Positions 58,295 to 64,000 of a DNA stretch of 64,000 nucleotides are shown in pieces. Made by a program: the position numbers and the translations under genes. Under the pieces are notes generated by a model, which saw only the letters and a program-made list of their open reading frames with translations, did not search any database and was not told where the DNA came from. The DNA lies in NCBI GenBank assembly GCA_022592445.1, contig JABYQR010000029.1, positions 1 through 64,000 on the forward strand. Direction: 5' to 3'. The DNA comes from Cytidiella melzeri. Its lineage: Eukaryota > Basidiomycota > Agaricomycetes > Polyporales > Irpicaceae. Position 1 is the first letter of the stretch. Every line of letters starts with the position of its first letter.

Positions 58295-58295
<1 letters not shown>

Positions 58296-58296
<1 letters not shown>

Positions 58297-58310
58297 CGAC
58301 GAAACAGCCA
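58296..58310. repeat. Target-site duplication of the non-LTR element, right copy
   Basis: acgacgaaacagcca, identical to 56134-56148. Confidence 0.93.
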
Positions 58311-58336
58311 CGCAGTGCCAGTGCGTGATTTCGTCG
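58297..58336. repeat. Palindromic target of the non-LTR insertion
   Basis: cgacgaaa (58297-58304) pairs with tttcgtcg (58329-58336), and cacgca (58309-58314) pairs with tgcgtg (58322-58327) around a 7 base loop. The uninterrupted site would have been this two-part hairpin; the element inserted in its 5' arm. Confidence 0.7.
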
Positions 58337-58682
58337 AGTTCTAGTTGAAACGTTGACGCTCCGGAGTCAGATGTCGATGCGTCTGGCCAGAGAAGGACAT
58401 TTTTATACATAAAGTCGCTCATTCACGAGAACAGACATATAACGTACAGAGTAGATTGATACAACGGCGACGCGCTCACAGAGTAGTCAATGCTAGCACA
58501 AGTAATGAATGCAGTCTACTAAGGTGGTTTAGTCTAAGAATGCAGGGTGGGTATATGCACGCACAGTGGAACACTGTGACGATGAGAGAACGAGCAGGCG
58601 AATGTATCCACGAGAAACGGTGTTGCGAAAGCTGGGGTATCAGTCATGAGAAAGCGCAGAACGAAACGTTGGTCCTGCGCCG
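58337..58682. other. 3' flank of the F-box-like gene
   Basis: No gene is visible between the insertion and the stop codon at 58683. Confidence 0.4.
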
Positions 58683-59669
58683 CTACGCCCCCATCTCCTT
58701 TCCGCCCTTTGCCACATGCAGCCTCCTGCCCACTTCCTTCTCCGCACCCTCCCACATGCCCCTCCTACTCCCGTGCCTCACGTAATTCTCCCACTGGCTC
58801 ACAACACTCAGCGGTGCAGGCTCTGCCACCACTCTCAACACTCGTCCACCCTGTTTCACAGCGGCCCCGTTCAATGCCTGCACAGCCGCCGCCTGCGACG
58901 AGCGCGTACCAAGGATCTGAATGAGAATGACAGAGAGACGAGCCGGGCGCGCATCTTGGTCCAGTTCGAGCTGATACCCACCGCCAAGGAGACGAGTGAG
59001 CGGGACCAAAACGTCTGCTACGTTCTGTCCTTTGCTCGGCTTCCAAACAATCCCGAGATGAGTCAAATCCGGAAGGTAGGAAAGGTCCCAACTAGACGCT
59101 TCGAGTGTCGTGTTCGCACCCGCGCCGGGCGTGGCAAACCAGGGACGTTGCGGGGACGTGATGTGTACACGCAGGTGAGTGACACCTGGAGAAACCAGCG
59201 AGACGTCCCAACCATCACGACAGGAGAGGCCGAGGAAATGCTGCTCCTTCATGGAAAACGCGCGGTACAACGGCTGAAGGCCTTGGAGTTCCTTGTATGC
59301 TGGCAGCGAGAACCCACAGGCAAGGCTGTCTACGCCTTTGCACACCGCGAGGACTTTGTCGATGGTTTCGACTGGGCCGGGTGCGAATATACCCAGATGT
59401 CTTACCCGCAAAGTTGCAAAGTCGTGCGGCTTGGTAGATAGGGTTGTGTAGAAGGTCGAAAGCGCACGAGCGGTAGAGAGGATGACGGTGTGATAAAGAA
59501 AGGGTTCTGCGAGGGAGCGAACCCAGGTAGATACGAGTGAGAGGGAGAGAGCCGTCGTTGTTGACAGGCAGGCGGCATATTGAAGGATGACGAGGACGAG
59601 TTCAGAGGGGAGACACGCGAAGACTGATGGCGCGGACAACCGCAGCGGGGCAGACATGGTGGTGGTCAT
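58683..59669 (-). CDS. F-box-like domain protein
   Basis: A single-exon frame of 329 residues from the Met at 59669; a second Met lies four codons on. An F-box-like helix pair stands near the N-terminus (FACLPSELVLVILQYAACL, then LVSTWVRSLAEPFLYHTV), as in the large families of basidiomycete F-box proteins. These link substrates to SCF ubiquitin ligases. The rest has weak leucine-rich features (ATLRVRHLGIFAPGPVE, VTHLRVHITSP, LPDLTHLGIVWKPS). No substrate can be predicted. The frame is open for a further 117 codons upstream, which I take as leader because it is Pro/His-rich and lacks structure. Confidence 0.75.
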   Translation of the reverse strand: MTTTMSAPLRLSAPSVFACLPSELVLVILQYAACLSTTTALSLSLVSTWVRSLAEPFLYHTVILSTARALSTFYTTLSTKPHDFATLRVRHLGIFAPGPVETIDKVLAVCKGVDSLACGFSLPAYKELQGLQPLYRAFSMKEQHFLGLSCRDGWDVSLVSPGVTHLRVHITSPQRPWFATPGAGANTTLEASSWDLSYLPDLTHLGIVWKPSKGQNVADVLVPLTRLLGGGYQLELDQDARPARLSVILIQILGTRSSQAAAVQALNGAAVKQGGRVLRVVAEPAPLSVVSQWENYVRHGSRRGMWEGAEKEVGRRLHVAKGGKEMGA

Positions 59670-60348
59670 ATGAGACAAGAGTTGGGTACCACTGGCAACG
59701 ATGTCTATGAATGTTTCAAAGAGCACTGATGAGTATTGCGAGACAGATAAGCGTCGGAGCGAACAAACGCACGACGTACGAGAAGGGTTGGTCAGAGAAA
59801 CGACACCGGTAGTTGGCGAGTTTGTCGGGTCAGCGTCGGTAACGGAGGGCGAGGGCGGGGGATGAGTGGCGAGAGATAGATGGGCTATATACTGTCTGAG
59901 GGAGGAGTGCACGTGCCGTTGGTGGCGAAGGAGAGGCATCGATGGAGGCCATTGCTCGATTTGAGTCGGGCGGTGGTGGTGGAGTGTGCAGCCACTCAGG
60001 AAGCAGCGAGGGTGGGACAATGATATTTTTCTGGGGTGGAAAAGCAGCCGCCCCCGGCGTCATATCAGGCTTGGCCGGCACGGTGCATCAGGCGTTCCAG
60101 ATACGCCATCAAGGCGGGAAATACGCCATGGGACGTCGAGAGGGACGTCGGGGAGGTCGACGAGCGGGCGTCGGGGGCGCAGATGGACGTCGAGAGCAAG
60201 GAGTGGTCGCGCACTGGGATCCTGTGTGCAGGTGACCTCCCTCATCCAGCCTAACATCGTTGGCGTCTATCTCAGCCACAAAGCGTCGACATCATGAAAT
60301 TATTGAGTTGAATATATGCACAATGTCCGCCTTCAACATAACAAGTAC
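59670..60348. other. Promoter of the F-box-like gene and 3' flank of the GLTSCR gene
   Basis: It contains several gacgtcgag-like short repeats near 60130-60200. No gene is recognised. Confidence 0.4.
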
Positions 60349-62258
60349 TCATCCCGGAGGCCCTACCTTTTCTCTCACCTCACTCGCAGCACCACTCGAC
60401 GCACTCCCAACCCCCGCCGTCCCACCCACACTCCGGCTCGTCAACGCACTCAACAGCACCGCCAACCCACTCGCCTGCGCACCCCCCAGCGCACCCACAT
60501 TGATCTCCATGCTCACCATCGTCCCGTTCTGCGTCGTCCCACGCAGAATCGCAGCCACGGGCCCCGTCTGCTGCGATGCACTCGCAGGATGCATTGGCAC
60601 AATTCCCAGCGACGCCAACGACCCAAGCGACGACACCGGAAGTGTAACAGGGATCGGCTGCGTCGGTAACGCCATCGGGGTCAAAGACAGTACTGAGGAG
60701 CTACTAGTGCTACCTGCTTGCGGCCCAGTGTCTGGTGTAGATGTCGATGCGGGCGGGTTGTTAGTCGAGCTAGTTGTTCCCATGTACGAATACCCATACG
60801 TCGGTCTCGTCGTCGACAAAGATGTAGCTCCAGTTGTCGATGTCGTCCCATTCGTGTTCAACTTTGACTTCCCAGAACCAGGTGCGTAAAACTTGGCTTT
60901 AGTACTCGGACTAGCACTGCTTGTCGTCTGAGCGTGCGATGAGGATGAGAATGAAGATGCTGCTGCAAGGGAAGATGCGGCAGCAGACGCAGCAGCACTG
61001 GTAGCAAACCTCTTCTCCCTCTCAATCTTATCCAGCTCCGCTTTGCTCGTGCGGTACTCGACTTGCAACGCCGCCAATTCTTGTCGTTCTGTCTCCAATA
61101 CGGCCTGCGCCAGTGCGTACGCTTGCGAGTCTGGTGCGAGGCGCTGCGTGTGCAGGAGATTAGTACTGTACATGCCAGTTTGATAGCAAGTTGCACTAGA
61201 GACGAACCTTTCCCGACGCAACCTTCGCCCTTCGAAACCGCTTCTCTAAAGCCGTCTTACGCTTCCAGCAGTCCAGCGCGAACCTCGTCTCTACACAGAC
61301 ACACTGACATCAGAGCAAAATTCCTCCAGTGTTCTTTTGAAGCAAAGCGCACCGAGAATCTCCTCCCTCACCCATTCTTCCTCTGTCGCCTTTCTCTTCC
61401 CCTTCCCCAAGCTCGAGATGGGAGGGCGGCGAAACGCACCGTACCCACGCAACTCGCTCAGCGGTCGCTCCAGCATTTCTACCATGTCTTCCTTGGGCTG
61501 CAAAAACACATGGTAGGGGAGTAACCTTCGTACGACGTCTTGTGCGTCGGCGAACGGGGTCTCGACGTCAGGTTGGAGGACAGAGCGGTGGTCTGAAGCA
61601 AGTGCGGTGGCGAATCTAGAGGGAAGGGTGTTAGTGTTCCAGCAGCATCATAACTTGCACAGAAATTCAAAGAGAAAGCTATTGGAATTAGTGGGTTCAT
61701 TCACAAAAGAGAAAGGACTGCACAGGAGAGAATAACAAAACGACCACAAAGCAATGTAACACCTGAAGGCCTGACAACTCACCGATACGCAACACCCGCC
61801 ATAGCCTCACACTCCTCGTCCCCTCTCCCCTTCGCCTTTCCCCTCCGTCTCGCATCCTCCGCCAGACCCTCCGGAATCACTGTCACAACTGGCGGCGGCG
61901 GCGGTTTAGACCGCTGACCACCATGATCCCCTTCCGACCCTCCGTTCACGGCAGCCCCTTCCACTTTAACACCCGCACTTGAGCTCGCCCGGGCCTCCGT
62001 CTGAATCGCCTGGCCCGAACCTCCTATCCTCGCATTCGCAGGTACCAGTGATTCAGGAATATCATTCGTCCCCACTCCTCCTCCATCATGCTCCTCCAGC
62101 TTGACACCCCCACTGCTCCCCTCCCTCACACTCGTAATAATACCCTCTACAACATGACCTGATCCTAATATCGGCGTCGGCGGAATTGAACTCGCACCAA
62201 GAATCGGCGTAGACCTCGAGATATGAGAAGAAGAGCGAGTCGCTCCGAGCGACGACAT
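60349..62258 (-). CDS. GLTSCR1/BICRA-domain protein (putative SWI/SNF-associated)
   Basis: Four exons (61783-62258, 61353-61615, 61208-61290, 60349-61143) give 538 residues in closed phase. The conserved GLTSCR region lies near residues 160-300: VLQPDVETPFADAQDVVRRL, LLPYHVFLQP, FALDCWKRKTALEKRFRRA, then a long helix (AVLETERQELAALQVEYRT). In animals, GLTSCR1/GLTSCR1L (BICRA/BICRAL) define the ncBAF chromatin remodelling complex. A related role in fungal SWI/SNF is inferred from the domain only. The N-terminus is Gly/Ser-rich with Pro runs. The C-terminus is Ser/Thr-rich and low in complexity. Confidence 0.78.
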
Positions 62259-62477
62259 CCTTTTCCCTTTTGTTCCTCTGGCTTTTTCTTTGAGTCCCCA
62301 GCTCGCACTACCGACATGTGATGCGCGCTAAGATGACGAACCCCGTGCGTAATTGCACGTGAGTCGTGACTGTGACTTTGCGAGAAAGAAGAAGATCTAG
62401 AAAAACCCCACAAATGCTACAATCGAATATGCACGTCTAAAGTACTGGTGGGTTTGTTGTTGTACATAATGCAGAAT

Positions 62478-62690
62478 TAGTCTCGTTCCCAGACGTTCTG
62501 GGAGACACGGTCGCTGCGCTCCCGGAGGCAGTCGCCAGGGCTCCTGCCATTTATGGTAGTTTTGATGGTGCGATTTCAGAATCTAAAACGAGAATTTGAT
62601 GGCGCGGATTGTAAGTTCTGCGGCAGCAGAACGTCTGGTCTTTTTCGCCCGTGTGGGGGTAGATCATTCGCGGCATGTCTCGGCGATCAC
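62478..62690 (+). mobile_element. Fragment of a second hAT-like TIR element
   Basis: It starts TAGTCTCGTTCCCAGACGTT as in the element at 7430. About 160 bp on it carries aacgtctggt with a degenerate ttcgcccg...ggtagat block, the same subterminal motif. No opposite inverted end is found downstream, so it is truncated, possibly by the copia element beyond it. Confidence 0.65.
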
Positions 62691-63373
62691 GAAGAAACGT
62701 CAAAGATGTTGCGCGTCAATCTTATCTATGCGCGTCAAATGAATACTGGATTGCTAGCTTACACGTCCGAGTCACCAGACACATCATCCCGCCGTTTGAA
62801 TGTCTCTCGTTCGTGTTCGACCACCTGGTCTCCCTCTCACGTTTAACTCAGCTGCACATCGACTATGAACTCTGAAGATGAATACGACGCGTTTTTCTCG
62901 CTCATTCCGGACGACCAACTGCCTCATGAACCGACTAATAGTCGGCCTTCCCTCCCTTTGCCTTCAACACCTCGGAGATTGGCTCCAGCTTGCGCACCTT
63001 GTGTTGTACGACACGACGCTCGGCGAACTCGGTCGAAGAAAGTCCTGATACGCTCTCACCGCCTTCAATGATATCATTCTGAATTTCCCGCTTGAATCCG
63101 TGTCTTGTATACATGTCATCCGTATGTTCCATTTCTTTTATTTCTATGTTCGTGTATCCGCCCCCACATCATATCCGCGTACCCACATCACAACTTTCAT
63201 TCTTAACTCCTTCTCGCGTTCTATATTAGTATTTTCCGCATTCGCTGGTTATGTATATAAACTCTATGTAATTAACGATTATAATGGATCATCATCATTC
63301 GCTCTCGCTCTTTCGTATATATATATCTCGCTCTCGCTCTTTCGTGTTCGCTCGCACACCTGCTCAAACAACA
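62691..63373. other. TIR-element remainder, coding-like scrap and 5' LTR of copia element B
   Basis: A short frame from ATG 62864 (MNSEDEYDAFFSLIP) may be the start of a lost transposase. On the minus strand 62935-63132 encodes a compact charged 65-residue frame (VVQHKVRKLEPISEVLKAK) that looks coding but is unidentified. The 5' LTR of copia B must end at 63373 (...caaacaaca). Its start is not determinable here because the 3' LTR is outside the window; tgtcttgt near 63101 is a candidate. Confidence 0.4.
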
Positions 63374-63386
63374 GGTTATGAGCCCC
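63374..63386 (+). other. Primer-binding site of copia element B (initiator tRNA-Met, internal)
   Basis: ggttatgagcccc is complementary to the initiator tRNA-Met anticodon arm, the copia-type half-tRNA primer. Confidence 0.8.
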
Positions 63387-63517
63387 GGTCGCTAATAAGT
63401 GCAGAACACATTATTTCCTCAAAGATTTCTTTGATTTCCATCCAGGCGACAGTACGTCGGCGATACGCCCAATAGGCCTCAATATCCCCACGATCTTGCG
63501 ATTAGGTCGCCGACAAT

Positions 63518-64000
63518 ATGTCATCTACTACCACACCCGCTGTTACCAGCAACGAAGGTTCGGGGACCTACCGTATTGACCCACTAAGGGGAGCCGAGAA
63601 TTATATTACCTGGCGCATTCAAATTACGGATATCTTATCAGACATGGGTCTATTGGGGTACACAGACGGTACGATCACCCGACACGCATCTGATGCCGAC
63701 AAAATTGCAGAATGGAATAAGAAAGACCGAAAGGCGCTTACTGCCATCAGACTTCGGATATCAAATGCCATGATGGCTCACGTTCTTAGCGCGACCACTT
63801 CCAAGGAAGCCTTCGACGCGCTTGCAAATATATTCACTACGGAAGGCGCCGTATCTCTTATTGTTCTGCGCCGAAAATTCTTACGCTATTCCATCACGGA
63901 AGGTTCCGACCTCGAGGAAGAAATCCGGAAGATCAAGGGTCTTTGGCAAGAAATCAATTTGATCCAGAAGACCCCGATTTCGGACCCTGAATTAGCTTCC
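63518..64000 (+). CDS. copia gag-pol, N-terminal part (runs off the window)
   Basis: 161 codons from ATG 63518 to the last base without a stop. The UBN2-type gag is clear: NYITWRIQITDILSDMGLLG, AMMAHVLSATTSKEAF, LRRKFLRYS, IKGLWQEINLI. It aligns with the broken gag at 1301-1957 and shows Trp-Arg and Arg codons where that copy has stops. Confidence 0.88.
   Translation, partial: MSSTTTPAVTSNEGSGTYRIDPLRGAENYITWRIQITDILSDMGLLGYTDGTITRHASDADKIAEWNKKDRKALTAIRLRISNAMMAHVLSATTSKEAFDALANIFTTEGAVSLIVLRRKFLRYSITEGSDLEEEIRKIKGLWQEINLIQKTPISDPELAS

Larger units (their letters stand above)
56149..58295 (+). mobile_element. ORF1-only non-LTR retrotransposon (half-LINE) with poly(A) and 15 bp TSD
   Basis: The insertion is bounded by a perfect 15 bp duplication and ends in 29 A (58266-58294). 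It has a 23 bp leader, one intact 646-codon ORF with LINE ORF1/gag character, and a 3' UTR of about 150 bp. There is no endonuclease or reverse transcriptase ORF. The ORF starts right at the 5' end, so this is not a 5'-truncated LINE but a unit that seems to have lost ORF2 while keeping both ends. It would depend on a full-length Tad-like LINE for movement, comparable to HAL1 half-LINEs of mammals. The intact ORF, perfect duplication and long A tail indicate recent insertion. Confidence 0.9.
63374..64000 (+). mobile_element. Ty1/copia retrotransposon (element B), 5' part, apparently intact
   Basis: PBS and uninterrupted gag run into the window edge. It belongs to the same family as the dead element at 1149-4980 and shows what that one looked like before decay. 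Confidence 0.85.

Overview
The window reads as a chromosome segment of a mushroom-forming basidiomycete (Agaricomycetes). The protein-coding genes are cut by many short introns (about 37 to 85 bp) with GT/AG ends. They face in both directions with no operons. Transposons of four kinds lie between them: Ty1/copia, chromodomain Ty3/gypsy, Tad-like non-LTR, and a hAT-like TIR element. A U6 snRNA with a UUCG-capped 5' stem-loop is also present. I do not assign a species.

Layout. 1-9 kb is a transposon pile: a decayed copia element, a solo LTR of the gypsy family inserted at its 3' end, and a 1.5 kb TIR element without transposase. 9.2-16.7 kb holds a secreted Rds1-type ferritin-like protein, a DapA-family aldolase and a formate/nitrite-family transporter. 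16.8-21 kb is gene-poor apart from one very small secreted-protein gene. 21-30.9 kb holds NAD kinase, U6, three paralogous alpha/beta hydrolases (one +, two -) and a DUF3128/Emi1-like protein. 30.9-34.7 kb is empty. 34.7-46.3 kb holds a large Ser-rich protein, an acidic nuclear-looking protein divergent from the helicase DBP10, and queuine tRNA-ribosyltransferase. 46.9-55.4 kb is one small secreted-protein gene whose intron contains a complete 7.9 kb gypsy element. 56.1-58.3 kb is a complete non-LTR insertion carrying ORF1 only. 58.7-62.3 kb holds an F-box-like protein and a GLTSCR-domain protein. The window ends in a second TIR fragment and an apparently intact copia element that runs off the edge.

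Gene models were joined by hand from frame continuity and splice signals. In the multi-exon genes for which I give exon counts the phases close exactly. The housekeeping content (NAD kinase, DBP10, tRNA queuosine modification, U6) does not form a pathway. The most unusual content is the transposon biology: an intron-hosted retrotransposon with 99.5% identical LTRs, and an ORF1-only LINE with a perfect 15 bp target duplication and a poly(A) tail. At the gene level, QTRT1 contains a GC-AG intron followed by a 16 nt microexon.
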